Shown here: positions 27,025 to 36,455 of the stretch, one piece after another
Layout: each line of letters opens with the position of its first letter
Numbering within the stretch: position 1 is the stretch's first letter
NCBI GenBank assembly: GCA_963778845.1
Contig: CAVZVW010000010.1
Coordinates: 1 to 64,000 of the forward strand
DNA from: CAVZVW01 sp963778845
GTDB taxonomy: Bacteria; Actinomycetota; Actinomycetes; Actinomycetales; Kineosporiaceae
Length of the DNA: 64,000 nt
Direction of reading: 5' to 3'
The notes under the pieces: model-generated
Databases searched by the model: none
Seen by the model: the letters and a program-made list of their open reading frames with translations, nothing else
Told to the model about the DNA's origin: nothing
Program-made: the position numbers and the translations under genes

Positions 27025-29577
27025 ATGGTGGGAATCGTCGTCGTCTCGCACAGCCGCGCACTCGCCCGAGCCGCCGTCGGCCTGGCCAAGGAGATGGTGC
27101 ACGGGCGCGTGGTCCGGATCCACATCGCGGCCGGTCTGGATGAGCACACCTTCGGTACAGACGCCGTGCAGATCCTCGAGGCGATCACCCGCGCGGACAC
27201 CGGTGATGGTGTCGTCGTGCTGATGGACCTCGGGAGCGCGGTGCTCTCCGCCGAGCTGGCGCTGGACCTGCTGGACGACGAGCTTCGGGAACGCGTGCTG
27301 CTGTGCTCGGCCCCTCTGGTCGAGGGCCTCATGGTGGCCGCCGTGTCTGCCAGCTCGGGCGCGGGTCGCGAGGAGGTCGCCGCCGAGGCAGCCGGAGCCC
27401 TGGCCGGCAAGCAGGCGCACCTCGGTGTGATCCCCGACGGCCAGCAGCCGAGCGCCGCGTCCGCCGACTCGTCGACGCCCCAGCCGCATGGGGACACTCT
27501 CGTGGGCAGGTTCACCGTCACGAACCCCCACGGTCTGCACGCCCGCCCCGCCGCCCTGCTCGTGCAGGCCGTGCGCGGTCACGATGCGCGCGTCCAGCTG
27601 CACAACCTGACCAGTGGCGTAGGCCCGGTACCCGCATCCAGCCTCTCCAAGGTGGCCACGCTGGGCGCCCTGCGAGGTCATGTGGTGCAGGTGGTCTCCA
27701 GCGGTGGGCAGGCCCGCGAGTCGCTGGACCACGTCCTCGCACTGGCCAACCGCAACTTCGACGAAACCTGGTCCGAGAACGAGGTCGATCCCGTCCCGCC
27801 GCCCCCTCCGCTGCCGGCCACGACGCTGCCTGCCGCGAAGCTGCCTGCCGCCCAGCCGCTGGGTGACTGGGCGCCCGTGCCGGCGTCACCCGGCATCGGC
27901 GTCGGACCCGCGGCTCAGCTCCGGCCCACGACCCTCGAGATCCCGCAGGCGCCGACCCGTGACCCGCGGGCTGAGTGGCGTGCGCTGCGCGAGGCCACCG
28001 CGTCGGTGCGCCGCGACGTCCAGACGGTCCGGGCCACGACGGCCCGCGAGGTGGGCGAGAGCGAGGCGGCGATCTTCGACGCGCACCTCCTGCTGCTCGA
28101 CGACCCCGAGCTGCTCGACGACGTCCATGCCCAGGTCGAGACCGGCCAGTCAGCCGCTGCCGCCTGGGCAGCCGCGGTCGACCGGATCCGCGGCGAGCTC
28201 GCCGCGATCCCGGACCCGTACTTCCAGGCCCGCGCCGGTGACATCGACGCGGTCGGTCACCAGGTGCTGCGCGCCTTGCTCGGCGTGCAGGCTTCGCCCG
28301 CAGACGTCCACGGGGTTCTCGTCGCGGCGGACCTGACGCCCGCGGAGGCGGCCGAGCTGGACCGCGACCGGGTCTGCGCGATCGTTCTCGCATTCGGCAG
28401 CCCGACGGCGCACAGCGTGATCCTCGCCCGGTCGCGCGGCATCCCCGTGGTCGTCGGAACGGGCCCGGGAGTGCTCGACGTGCCTGAGGGCACCCTGCTG
28501 GCCGTCGACGGCCAGACCGGAGAGGTCGCGGTCGATCCGTCTCCTGTGGTGCTGGCCGCCTTCCAGGCCCGCTCCGACGAGATCACCCGGCGGCGCGCCG
28601 AGGCGCTGACCGAGGCTGCAGCGCCGGCGCTGACCCGGGACGGGGTGACCATCCTGGTCGCAGCCAACCTCGGTTCGGTCGAGGACGCCCGCGCCGCCGT
28701 CAGCCACGGGGCCGACCTCGCCGGTCTCGTCCGTACCGAGTTCCTCTTCCTCGGTCGCACCGAGGCGCCCGAGGTCGAGGAGCAGGAGGCCGCCTACCGG
28801 CGGATCGCCGAGGCGTTGCAAGGCCGACGGTGCACCCTGCGCACCCTCGACGTCGGCGGCGACAAGCCCCTGGACTACCTCCCCATGCCGTCGGAGGCCA
28901 ACCCGTACCTCGGCGTCCGCGGCATCCGGCTATCCCTGGCCCGTCCGGCGGTTCTGGCCGACCAGCTGCTCGCGATCGTCCAGGTGGCGCACGACCACCC
29001 CGTCGACCTCATGTTCCCCATGGTCAGCACCCTGGAGGAGCTGCTCACCGCCAGACGGATGGTCGACGACGCGATCAAGCTCGTCGGGAAGGGCCAACCG
29101 GCCGACCTGCGGATCGGCATCATGGTCGAGGTGCCCGCGACGGCACTGAAGATCCGCGCGCTCGCGCCGCATGTCGACTTCCTCAGCATCGGCACCAACG
29201 ACCTCACCCAGTACGCGCTGGCGGCCGAGCGCGGCAACCAGGCTCTCTCCCGGCTCGCCGACCCGCTCGACCCGGGTGTGCTGCGTCTGATCGACGCCGT
29301 CTGCCGCGGGGCCGGTGAGCGCACGCCCGTCGCGGTCTGCGGAGAGGTCGCCGCCGACGAGACGGCAGTGGCGCTGCTGGTCGGCCTCGGCGTCACCGAG
29401 CTCAGCGTCTCGCCACCGGCGGTTCCCGCGATCAAGCAAGCGGTGCGGCTCGTCGACCTCCAGCAGGCAGCCCACCTCGCAGCGGCAGCACTGGAGGCGG
29501 ACAGCGCCGAAGCGGTGCGCACCCTGCTCGCTGCCGGAGCGGGGACAACGCCGCCCCGCCTTCACGTTCCCGGTTGA
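27025..29577 (+). CDS. dhaM: DhaM-HPr-Enzyme I fusion phosphotransferase
   Basis: A 850-residue multidomain phosphotransferase. Residues 1-130 are a mannose-type EIIA (DhaM) with active His in VVSHSRALA. About 155-245 are HPr with NPHGLHARPAALLVQ. From about 290 a complete Enzyme I follows: helical HPr-binding part, phospho-His domain (GSPTAHSVILARSRGIPVVVG), and the PEP-binding barrel with RTEFLFLGR, LDVGGDKPL, GTNDLTQYALAAERGN and the Cys of VAVCGEVAAD. Phosphate can thus pass from PEP to DhaL within one chain. In E. coli DhaM the EI part is only the N-terminal piece; here it is whole. Pro/Ala-rich linkers separate the parts. The ATG at 27025 follows GAGGAGAGGAG. Confidence 0.93.
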   Translation: MVGIVVVSHSRALARAAVGLAKEMVHGRVVRIHIAAGLDEHTFGTDAVQILEAITRADTGDGVVVLMDLGSAVLSAELALDLLDDELRERVLLCSAPLVEGLMVAAVSASSGAGREEVAAEAAGALAGKQAHLGVIPDGQQPSAASADSSTPQPHGDTLVGRFTVTNPHGLHARPAALLVQAVRGHDARVQLHNLTSGVGPVPASSLSKVATLGALRGHVVQVVSSGGQARESLDHVLALANRNFDETWSENEVDPVPPPPPLPATTLPAAKLPAAQPLGDWAPVPASPGIGVGPAAQLRPTTLEIPQAPTRDPRAEWRALREATASVRRDVQTVRATTAREVGESEAAIFDAHLLLLDDPELLDDVHAQVETGQSAAAAWAAAVDRIRGELAAIPDPYFQARAGDIDAVGHQVLRALLGVQASPADVHGVLVAADLTPAEAAELDRDRVCAIVLAFGSPTAHSVILARSRGIPVVVGTGPGVLDVPEGTLLAVDGQTGEVAVDPSPVVLAAFQARSDEITRRRAEALTEAAAPALTRDGVTILVAANLGSVEDARAAVSHGADLAGLVRTEFLFLGRTEAPEVEEQEAAYRRIAEALQGRRCTLRTLDVGGDKPLDYLPMPSEANPYLGVRGIRLSLARPAVLADQLLAIVQVAHDHPVDLMFPMVSTLEELLTARRMVDDAIKLVGKGQPADLRIGIMVEVPATALKIRALAPHVDFLSIGTNDLTQYALAAERGNQALSRLADPLDPGVLRLIDAVCRGAGERTPVAVCGEVAADETAVALLVGLGVTELSVSPPAVPAIKQAVRLVDLQQAAHLAAAALEADSAEAVRTLLAAGAGTTPPRLHVPG

Positions 29578-29720
29578 CCGACTCGGCGGTCCTGAGGTCG
29601 CAGCATGCTCCGGCCTGACGTCCGCCGAGAGCCCCGAAGGGTTGCACGCAACCTACAACAGATAGACATCGAACCGTTATACATCTAAACTCGAGCCCAG
29701 CTGACCCACCTGGAGGCGCT

Positions 29721-30254
29721 GTGGCGAGGGAGCAGCAACGCGACGCCCCCGCGGTGCCGACCACCGGAGGGCCACCTCGGGAGCAGCCGCTCGGCATCCT
29801 GCTCGCCAGCACCGGCAAGGCCGTCGAGCGGGCGTTCGACGACGCCCTCGCCGCAGCCGGCGGAAGCCGACCCGCCTGGCTGGTCCTGCTGTCGGTCAAG
29901 TCCGGTGCGGGCCGCACCCAGAGCGCCATCGCGGATCGCCTGGGCCTGTCCGGGCCAACCCTCACCCACCACCTCGACCGCCTCGAAGCCGACGGCCTCG
30001 TCACCCGCACCCGTGACCGCGACAACCGGCGCATCCAGACCGTCACGCTCACGCGCGACGGTGAGGCCCTCTTCCTCCGCCTGCGTGAGGCCGCGATGGC
30101 ATTCGACCAGCGACTCCGCACCGGCTTTGCCGACGACGACCAGCGCCGGCTGCGCCTCGCCCTCGCGGCGCTGCAGGCGAACATCGCCGCTGCGGACGCA
30201 GCGACGTCCACCCGCGTCGATCCGCCGCGGTCCCGCCCACCCGATCCGGCCTGA
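29721..30254 (+). CDS. MarR family transcriptional regulator
   Basis: 177 residues with a winged helix: TQSAIADRLGLSGPTLTHHLDRLEADGLVTRTRDRDNRRIQTVTLTRDGEALFLRL. Flexible tails flank the domain. The GTG start at 29721 has GGAGG six bases upstream. The upstream 80 bp contain an AT-richer patch (TTATACATCTAAA) that probably holds its promoter and site. It is followed at 22 bp by a DDN-like gene, so it may regulate itself and that enzyme. Confidence 0.88.
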   Translation: MAREQQRDAPAVPTTGGPPREQPLGILLASTGKAVERAFDDALAAAGGSRPAWLVLLSVKSGAGRTQSAIADRLGLSGPTLTHHLDRLEADGLVTRTRDRDNRRIQTVTLTRDGEALFLRLREAAMAFDQRLRTGFADDDQRRLRLALAALQANIAAADAATSTRVDPPRSRPPDPA

Positions 30255-30276
30255 CCTCCGACACGAAGGAATGATC

Positions 30277-30753
30277 ATGACTGCTACGCGCCCACTCGCG
30301 CGCCGCCTCCAAGCACGCGGCATGCGCGTCGTCAACGTCCCGATGCGTCTGGTTCTCTCCCTCCCGTTCCGTACGCCCATGAGCCGCCGGCTCATGCTCC
30401 TGCGCTACCACGGCCGGCGAACGGGCAAGCTCTACCGACAGCCGCTCAGCTATGTCCGGGACGCCGAGACGCTCCTGACTCCCGGCGGCGGCACCTGGAC
30501 CCTCAGCCTCGCCGCCGACCGAGCCGAACAGGTCCGCCTGGCCGGCGGCGACATCCTGCTTCGCCCGGAGCTGATCGACTCGGTCGACGAGATCCAGGAC
30601 TTGATCAAGATCATGGCCAAGAGCAACCCGGTGATCCGCAGGTTCATCGGGATAGCCCAGCAACCGGACGGCGACCTGGATCCCGAGGCGCTTCAGCGTG
30701 CCATCGACCACGGGTTCCGGATCGTCCGCTGGCACCGCGAACCCGCCGCGTAG
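30277..30753 (+). CDS. F420-dependent nitroreductase-family (DDN-like) protein
   Basis: 158 residues, split-barrel DDN family. LMLLRYHGRRTGKLYRQPLSYVRDAETLLTPGGG is the F420-binding core of the family; the C-terminal helix region is longer than usual (DSVDEIQDLIKIMAKSN). The ATG at 30277 has AAGGA at six bases; the ATG at 30271 would sit directly on that site. It is in an apparent operon with the MarR gene, so it may be an inducible detoxifying reductase. Substrate unknown. Confidence 0.8.
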   Translation: MTATRPLARRLQARGMRVVNVPMRLVLSLPFRTPMSRRLMLLRYHGRRTGKLYRQPLSYVRDAETLLTPGGGTWTLSLAADRAEQVRLAGGDILLRPELIDSVDEIQDLIKIMAKSNPVIRRFIGIAQQPDGDLDPEALQRAIDHGFRIVRWHREPAA

Positions 30754-30818
30754 ACCACGACGCCCTCTCTCACGCCACGATGCCGGCGACGGCCCTCACG
30801 GAGAGCACGGCCTCACGA

Positions 30819-31525
30819 TCAGTCACGGTCCTGCCAAGTGCACACGCACACCTCGTTGCCCTCGACATCGGCGAGGACCCAGAACGACCGTGCGCGTGTC
30901 TGACTGACGAGCACGCCACCAGCGGCGAGCCCGGCTCTCACCCGCGCATCGGCCTCGTCGTGGCTGACGGCTACGTCGAGATGGATCCGGTTGCGCTGCG
31001 TGCGAGGTGCGTCCATCTGCTGGAACCAGATCGCCGGCAGCTGCCCTGCGGGGTCGACGATAGTGTCGGTGGGTCCGTCGCGCTGCGCCTCATCTGCATA
31101 GGCGAGCACGGCCTTCCAGAACGGCCGTATGGCGGGGATGTCGACTGCGTCGATGGCGATCTCCAGCATCTGCACCGGCCGCGACCGCTCGACAGTGGTT
31201 GCACCTGCCGTGCGCATGCCCTCGTTCGCCAGGACATCGGTGATGCGGTGCGCCAGCTCCGTGTCGCGAAGCGTCGTGGCCCCGATCACCCGTGTCTGCA
31301 ACGACAGGTCGACGCGGTCGCGACGCATGTCGACCCGGAGATGGTCGTCGCCGTCGGCCCCACACGCGCCGAGCGCAAGCGTTGCCACCTGCAGCCCCCC
31401 TGCCATCGACGAGCACGCCGACCGAGGTGCACAGGCAGCCGAGCAGGTAACGCCACCCGGTCGTCTCGACCGCACGTGAGGCCGCGGTGCCGGTGAGCGG
31501 GGCGGGCAGGTCGACCGGGTCCACG
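30819..31525 (-). pseudogene. Pterin-4a-carbinolamine dehydratase / glyoxalase (VOC) fusion, frameshifted
   Basis: The C-terminal half (VQMLEIAIDAVDIPAIRPFWKAVL to FWVLADVEGNEVCVC) is a VOC/glyoxalase-type domain. Before it comes a pterin dehydratase-like part (DDHLRVDMRRDRVDLSLQTR, LTLRDTELAHRI). The true N-terminus, TGWRYLLGCLCTSVGV, is in another frame; the frames join at a C6 run (31395-31400, G6 on the coding strand), where removing one base restores a single protein. It is either a recent frameshift or a homopolymer sequencing error. The start at 31525 (GTG) is an estimate. A pterin dehydratase plus VOC fusion is known in actinobacteria without a defined role. Confidence 0.65.
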
Positions 31526-31766
31526 GCGCTCAGCCTGGCAGCAGGAGATGCCCTCCGCCATGCCGCTGATGCGAAGGCTCGCCCACGCCAGAAGGGTGTC
31601 CTGCTCGGTGAGTCCGCCCGGCAGGTGACCCCCAGCCTGGTTGGACGCGCCTTCGGTACGCGTGAAGGCACGGGAGTCGCGAGGATGTCCGCTCGAGGAT
31701 GTCGCGATCGCGGGACCGGCTACGACTTCACGGCGCGCCGTCGGGGCGCTGCCCGAAAGGAGCGAG

Positions 31767-32126
31767 ATGAAGTACATGCTCATGATGTTCGCCGGGGTCG
31801 GGGAGCAGATGCCGACCCGGTCGCCGGAATGGATCCGCGGCATGGGGGAGCTGATGATGTCCATGGACGCCGAGATGCGCCTGGCGGGTGAGCTCGTCGC
31901 CGGCCACGGGCTGATGGACCCCTCCCACGCGGTGACGGTTCGGCTCGTGGATGGGGTGCCCGTGCCTACTGACGGCCCGTTCGCGGAGATCAAGGAATCG
32001 ATCGCCGGGTACTGGGTCATTGAGGCGAGCCTTGAGCGGGTCACCGAGATCGCCTCCCGATGCGTGGCCTACGTCGAGTACCCGATGGAGATCCGCCCTG
32101 TGATGCATGAGACCGCGGCACCCTGA
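31767..32126 (+). CDS. YciI/DGPF family protein
   Basis: 119 residues with the DGPF motif (PVPTDGPFAEIKESIAGYWVIEA), a ferredoxin-like fold of the YciI group. In actinobacteria such proteins are encoded next to ECF42 sigma factors, as here, and are presumed to be targets or partners of the sigma factor. AAAGGA is six bases before the ATG at 31767. The sigma gene begins 29 bp after its stop, so they form an operon. Confidence 0.9.
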   Translation: MKYMLMMFAGVGEQMPTRSPEWIRGMGELMMSMDAEMRLAGELVAGHGLMDPSHAVTVRLVDGVPVPTDGPFAEIKESIAGYWVIEASLERVTEIASRCVAYVEYPMEIRPVMHETAAP

Positions 32127-32155
32127 ACCAAGGGCGTATCCGTGATTCTTGGGTG

Positions 32156-33439
32156 ATGAGCAGCGACCGGCCCGTCGAGGACCTGCTGCGCGAGTTGGCG
32201 CCACAGGTCCTCGGCGTGCTCGTGCGCCGGCACGGGCAGTTCGACTCGTGCGAGGACGCCGTCCAGGAGGCACTGCTCGCCGCCGTGGTGCAGTGGCCGC
32301 GCGACGGCGTCCCGAAGCAGCCCAGGTCGTGGCTGCTCACCGTCGCGGGCCGCTGCCTCGTCGACGGTTGGCGTGCGGACAGTGCCCGTCGCCGACGCGA
32401 GAAGGCCCTCGCGTCGGACTGGTCGTCGCCGCTCTCCGGGTCGACGGCCGATCCAGCGACCGGCCTTGCCGGCAGCGACCTAGACGCCGAGGCGAACCTC
32501 GACGACGACACCCTCGCCCTGGTGTTCCTGTGCTGCCACCCGTGCTTGTCGGCGTCGTCCCAGATCGCGCTGACCCTGCGTGCAGTCGGCGGGTTGACGA
32601 CGGCGCAGATCGCGGCTGCGTTCTTGGTGCCTGAAGCGACCATGAGGCAGCGGATCAGCCGGGCCAAACAGCGCATCCGCGACTCCGGCGCGCGCTTCGA
32701 GCCGGTCCCCGGCGAGCAACGTGCGGTGCGGCTGCCGGTTGTGCTCCACGTCCTCTACCTCGTCTTCAACGAGGGCTACACCGCCACCGCGGGGCCCGAC
32801 TTGGGCCGCAACGCCCTCACCGCCGAGGCGAAGCGGCTGACCCGGCTGCTTCACCGGCTGCTGCCCGAGGAGGGCGAGGTCGCCGGGCTGCTCGCCCTCA
32901 TGCTCCTCACCGACGCCCGGCGGGCCGCCCGCAGTGACGCCGCCGGGTCGATCGTCCCCCTCGACGAGCAGGACCGCGCGCTCTGGGACGGCGCGTCGAT
33001 CGCCGAGGGGCTTGCTCTGGTCGCCCAGACGCTGGGCGCCGGCCAGGTCGGCCCGTACCAGGTGCAGGCTGCGATCGCGGCCCTGCACGCCGAGGCCGCG
33101 TCGGCCGACGCGACCGACTGGCCGCAGATCCTCGCGCTCTACGAGGTCCTCGAACAGGTGGCCCCCGGGCCGGTGGTCCGGCTCAGCCGCGCGGTCGCCC
33201 TCGCCCGCGTTCATGGCCCCGCGGTCGGCCTCGCCCTGGCAGGCACCCTCGATGACGACGAACGGATGGCCCACAGCCACCGGCTCGACGCCGTCCGCGC
33301 TCACCTGCTTGAGGAGATCGGAGAACTCGACGCCGCCCGCGCCTGCTACCTGCGCGCGGCCCTGTCGACGTCCAGTGCACCCGAGCAGCGCTACCTCACC
33401 CTTCGAGCGGCACGTCTGAAGGGCACCGGCCAGCCGTAA
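32156..33439 (+). CDS. ECF42-type RNA polymerase sigma factor
   Basis: 427 residues. The sigma-2 domain (about 10-80) carries SCEDAVQEALLAAVVQWPRDGVPKQPRSWLLTVAGRCLVDGWR, sigma-4 the GGLTTAQIAAAFLVPEATMRQRISRAKQRIR helix-turn-helix. The long C-terminal half (about 190-425) is a TPR-like helical extension, the mark of ECF42 (DUF6596), which lack an anti-sigma factor and are controlled through this extension. VLHVLYLVFNEGYTATAGPDLGR is strongly conserved in that group. Start: ATG 32156, with GTG 32153 as an alternative; no clear RBS. Confidence 0.92.
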   Translation: MSSDRPVEDLLRELAPQVLGVLVRRHGQFDSCEDAVQEALLAAVVQWPRDGVPKQPRSWLLTVAGRCLVDGWRADSARRRREKALASDWSSPLSGSTADPATGLAGSDLDAEANLDDDTLALVFLCCHPCLSASSQIALTLRAVGGLTTAQIAAAFLVPEATMRQRISRAKQRIRDSGARFEPVPGEQRAVRLPVVLHVLYLVFNEGYTATAGPDLGRNALTAEAKRLTRLLHRLLPEEGEVAGLLALMLLTDARRAARSDAAGSIVPLDEQDRALWDGASIAEGLALVAQTLGAGQVGPYQVQAAIAALHAEAASADATDWPQILALYEVLEQVAPGPVVRLSRAVALARVHGPAVGLALAGTLDDDERMAHSHRLDAVRAHLLEEIGELDAARACYLRAALSTSSAPEQRYLTLRAARLKGTGQP

Positions 33440-33609
33440 CCCGTCGCTCGAGGCCGTCGACTACGCCGTACACGGCGCGTCGCATCCGGCCCGCAAGGGC
33501 GCGGCCGAGGAGTCTCTTCGAACGACCGCACAGTCCGGGTCGGCTTGGGGGTCTATGAGGGTGCTGGGCGTGGGAAGGGCCCACGCCGGTGACAGGGTGG
33601 AGGCCCCAG

Positions 33610-33969
33610 GTGACTCCGATCGAGATCGCGAGGCTGTACTACGACGGCTGGATGAGTAGGAAGGGGGATCTGAGCGCGGTGCCGTTCGCGGCCGGTTTCA
33701 CCTTTCACGGGCCGGTGGCCGACTTCGACAGTGCGCAGGGGTACAAGGCCATGGCTGCGCAGGCGGGGGCGATGGTCACGTCGTTCAGCGTGCGGCGGCA
33801 GTTCGTCGACGGAAACACTGTCTGCTCGATCATCGACTGGGAGATGGCTCTACCGGTGGCGCCGATGACCAGCGCTGAGATCCTCGAGGTCGAGGACGGG
33901 TACCTGGTGCGGGGTGAGCTGATCTATGACGCGCAGGAGCTGCGCGCCGCGATGGAAGCGGCCGGTTGA
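33610..33969 (+). CDS. SnoaL-like / NTF2-fold protein
   Basis: 119 residues in the cone-shaped NTF2-like fold: IEIARLYYDGWMSRKGDLSAVPFAAGFTFHGPVADFDSAQGY and CSIIDWEMAL, ending EDGYLVRGELIYDAQELRAAM. The GTG at 33610 has GGTGGAGG six bases upstream, which favours it over the GTG at 33589. It precedes an ECF gene by 48 bp and may be cotranscribed. Ligand or activity unknown. Confidence 0.75.
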   Translation: MTPIEIARLYYDGWMSRKGDLSAVPFAAGFTFHGPVADFDSAQGYKAMAAQAGAMVTSFSVRRQFVDGNTVCSIIDWEMALPVAPMTSAEILEVEDGYLVRGELIYDAQELRAAMEAAG

Positions 33970-34017
33970 CCGCGGTCGGCCACGACGGCAAGGCCTGAAG
34001 CGACGGTGAGGAGTGGC

Positions 34018-35082
34018 GTGGCAGAGGGGCTGGACGCGGGGGGGCCTGGCCCGATCACCCCTACCGACCCTCTGTCAGGCGAGCAGGCCGCGTTGCTGGA
34101 TCGCGCCGTCGCGGGCGACCAGGCAGCATTCGCCGTCCTTGTCGCTCCCTACCACCGTGAGCTTCACGTGCACTGCTACCGGATGCTCGGCTCCTTCCAG
34201 GACGCCGAGGACGTCGTCCAGGAGGTGCTGGTGCGGGCCTGGCGACATCTGCGCGGTTTCGACTCCCGATCCTCCGTGCGGACATGGCTGTACCGGATCG
34301 CCACCAACCGCTGCCTGACACGTCGGGCCCGAGCCGCCGTCCAGCCACCGGCCGCTCCGGCGTTCACGCCACCCCCGCCCAACGCCGCTGACGTGGAGGT
34401 CGTCGGCCTGCAGCCCATCCCCGACTCCTGGCTGGCAGACCAGGTGGCCCAAGGACCCGAGGCGGTCTACGACCTCGCTGAGAGCGTAGACCTGGCGTTC
34501 CTGACCGCGGTCCAGCTGCTCCCCGGAAGGCAGCGGGCCACCCTGCTGCTGCGCGACGTCCTCGGCTACAGCGCTCGGGAGACAGCAGACCTGCTCGACG
34601 CCACCGTCCCCGGCGTCAACAGCCTGCTGCACCGCGCCAGGACCACCCTCACCCAGCATCGCGGGCAGGGCCGGCCCCAGCCGGCAGCGGGCAGGCCGGA
34701 CGCCACCGGCGAGCGGCGCCTGCTCGACCGGTATATCAGCGCCTGGCACGCCTGCGACATCCCCGCCCTGCTCGCGCTGCTGCGCGAGGACGCCGTGCTC
34801 ACCATGCCCCCGTTCCCGGCCGCCTACCGAGGACATGCGGCCATCGCAGGGTTCCTCTCGACGGTGCCGGCCGCCGGCCATCTCGACCAGATCACCCTGG
34901 TCCCGGTCCGCGCCAACCTCCAACCAGCGGTCGCCGCATACGTCCACAACGACGACGGCACCACCAACGCCTACGGAGTCATGGTCCTCACCATGGACGG
35001 CGCCCACATCATCGAGATCACCGGGTTCGCGGGCCACTCCCTGTTCGCTGCCTTCGGCCTACCTACCGACCGGCGCAGGTGA
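34018..35082 (+). CDS. ECF sigma factor with SnoaL-like C-terminal domain
   Basis: 354 residues. Sigma-2: HRELHVHCYRMLGSFQDAEDVVQEVLVRAWRHL and RTWLYRIATNRCL; the linker has VVGLQPIPDSWL; sigma-4: LPGRQRATLLLRDVLGYSARETADLLDATVPGVNSLLHRAR. The C-terminal 120 residues are SnoaL_2-like (RYISAWHACDIPALLALLREDAVLTMPPFP). Such factors are regulated through that domain and have no anti-sigma gene; this fits TIGR02960-type sigma factors. The GTG at 34018 has GAGGAG close upstream; 34006 is an alternative. Confidence 0.9.
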   Translation: MAEGLDAGGPGPITPTDPLSGEQAALLDRAVAGDQAAFAVLVAPYHRELHVHCYRMLGSFQDAEDVVQEVLVRAWRHLRGFDSRSSVRTWLYRIATNRCLTRRARAAVQPPAAPAFTPPPPNAADVEVVGLQPIPDSWLADQVAQGPEAVYDLAESVDLAFLTAVQLLPGRQRATLLLRDVLGYSARETADLLDATVPGVNSLLHRARTTLTQHRGQGRPQPAAGRPDATGERRLLDRYISAWHACDIPALLALLREDAVLTMPPFPAAYRGHAAIAGFLSTVPAAGHLDQITLVPVRANLQPAVAAYVHNDDGTTNAYGVMVLTMDGAHIIEITGFAGHSLFAAFGLPTDRRR

Positions 35083-35269
35083 ATGACCTGGGGGCCGGAG
35101 GCTCGCCGAGCGGATCCCCGCCGCCCGCGGAACGAAACTCGACGAACCGGTCACCGAACCCCCGTCCGGCGTTCGTCGCGACTGCGACATGGCCGGCCCT
35201 GGGCTTCGCTGAAGCGGTGATCTGGGTAAGGAACAGCTGGACCACGACCGACCCTGACCGGGCGCCGGC

Positions 35270-36283
35270 TCAGTCGGGCAGCGACCGCGGCAGCCCGAAC
35301 CAGGGGAGAACGGTGTTCTCGAAACGGGTGATGGCGCAGATCCGGTCGCCGGCGAGGGTGAGCACGAGGAGGCCGGTCCCGTGGCGGACGCCGGTCGGGG
35401 CGCGAAGGTATGCCCCGACGGCGGGCTGACCGTTGGCTCGCGCGTGCACGAAGTCGTACGTCCGCCCCTGGCCGATGATGCTGGCGTAGAAACGGGCCAC
35501 GGCCTCGCGCCCCTGGTACTCGAAGGGGATCGGTGGCATGGAGACGCAGACGTCCTCGGTCAGCAGGGCGACCAGCGCCTCGACGTCCCCCGACTTGTAG
35601 GCATCGACGAACTTGGCCACCAACCCCTGCTCGGTGGGCGAGTCGGGAGCCGGTGGCGGCTGTCGCTCGTCCCCCGATGGCACGCGCCTCTCGAGGCCGG
35701 CGCGAGCCCGTTTGAGCGCGCTGTTCACCGACTCGACGGTGGTGTCGAGCATGTCGGCCACCTCGTTGGCGCGATACCCGAGCACGTCCCGCAAGATGAG
35801 CACGGCGACCTGGCGACCCGGCAGCAGCTGTAGCGCAGTCACGAAGGCCAGCGACATGGCCTCGGTCTGCTCGTAGCGGGCTTCTGGGCCGAGCGGCGCG
35901 CCGACCCCACCCTCGAGGAGCGCGTCGGGAAAGGGCTGAAGCCACACGACTTCACCGAGTCGAGTGGGTTCCGGCGGTTCGACGTGAGGGATGTCCCACT
36001 CCTTGGCCGGGCGTCGGCTGGCCGAGCGAAGGGCGTTGAGGCATCGGTTGGTGGCGATCCGGTAGAGCCAGGTCCGGATCGAGGCGCGTCCCTCGAACCT
36101 CTCCAAGCCCTGCCAGGCAGTCAGCAATGTGTCCTGCACGGCGTCCTCGGCATCCTGGAAGGACCCGAGCATCCGGTAGCAGTGCACCTGGAGCTCTCGC
36201 CGGTGCGGCTCGGTCAGCTCGCGGAACGCCTCGCCGTCCCCGGCCCGCGCCCTGGTGAGCAGGTCGCCGTCCACAACCTCCAC
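35270..36283 (-). CDS. ECF sigma factor with SnoaL-like C-terminal domain
   Basis: 337 residues and a paralogue of the neighbour in the opposite direction. Sigma-2: HRRELQVHCYRMLGSFQDAEDAVQDTLLTAWQGLERFEGRASIRTWLYRIATNRCL; linker VVWLQPFPDALL, the mark of the TIGR02960 group; sigma-4: LPGRQVAVLILRDVLGYRANEVADMLDTTVESVNSALKRAR; then SnoaL_2 (KFVDAYKSGDVEALVALLTEDVCVSMPPIPFEYQG). The start is GTG 36283, after a run of GGAGGGAGGG. The SDR and SRPBCC genes run divergently and could be its targets. Confidence 0.9.
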   Translation of the reverse strand: MEVVDGDLLTRARAGDGEAFRELTEPHRRELQVHCYRMLGSFQDAEDAVQDTLLTAWQGLERFEGRASIRTWLYRIATNRCLNALRSASRRPAKEWDIPHVEPPEPTRLGEVVWLQPFPDALLEGGVGAPLGPEARYEQTEAMSLAFVTALQLLPGRQVAVLILRDVLGYRANEVADMLDTTVESVNSALKRARAGLERRVPSGDERQPPPAPDSPTEQGLVAKFVDAYKSGDVEALVALLTEDVCVSMPPIPFEYQGREAVARFYASIIGQGRTYDFVHARANGQPAVGAYLRAPTGVRHGTGLLVLTLAGDRICAITRFENTVLPWFGLPRSLPD

Positions 36284-36455
36284 CCCTCGCCCTCCCTCCC
36301 CACCGCGCTTGGTCGCTGACCCTGTATGGACACCGGCGGGGCGGCGAACTGGGCGGTCCGCCGCAGCCCACTTTCGCGCCGTGGGGGTGTCTACGTTATC
36401 GACGGTTCGGGCCGTCCGCCGGTGCGCGGAGAGCCCGCATTCACGAGGAGGACGG

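Noticed and set aside
29650..29700. Apparent inverted repeat in the AT-rich leader of the marR gene
   Set aside because: The arms match only over four bases at the outer end; the rest is mismatched. Left as a general promoter region.
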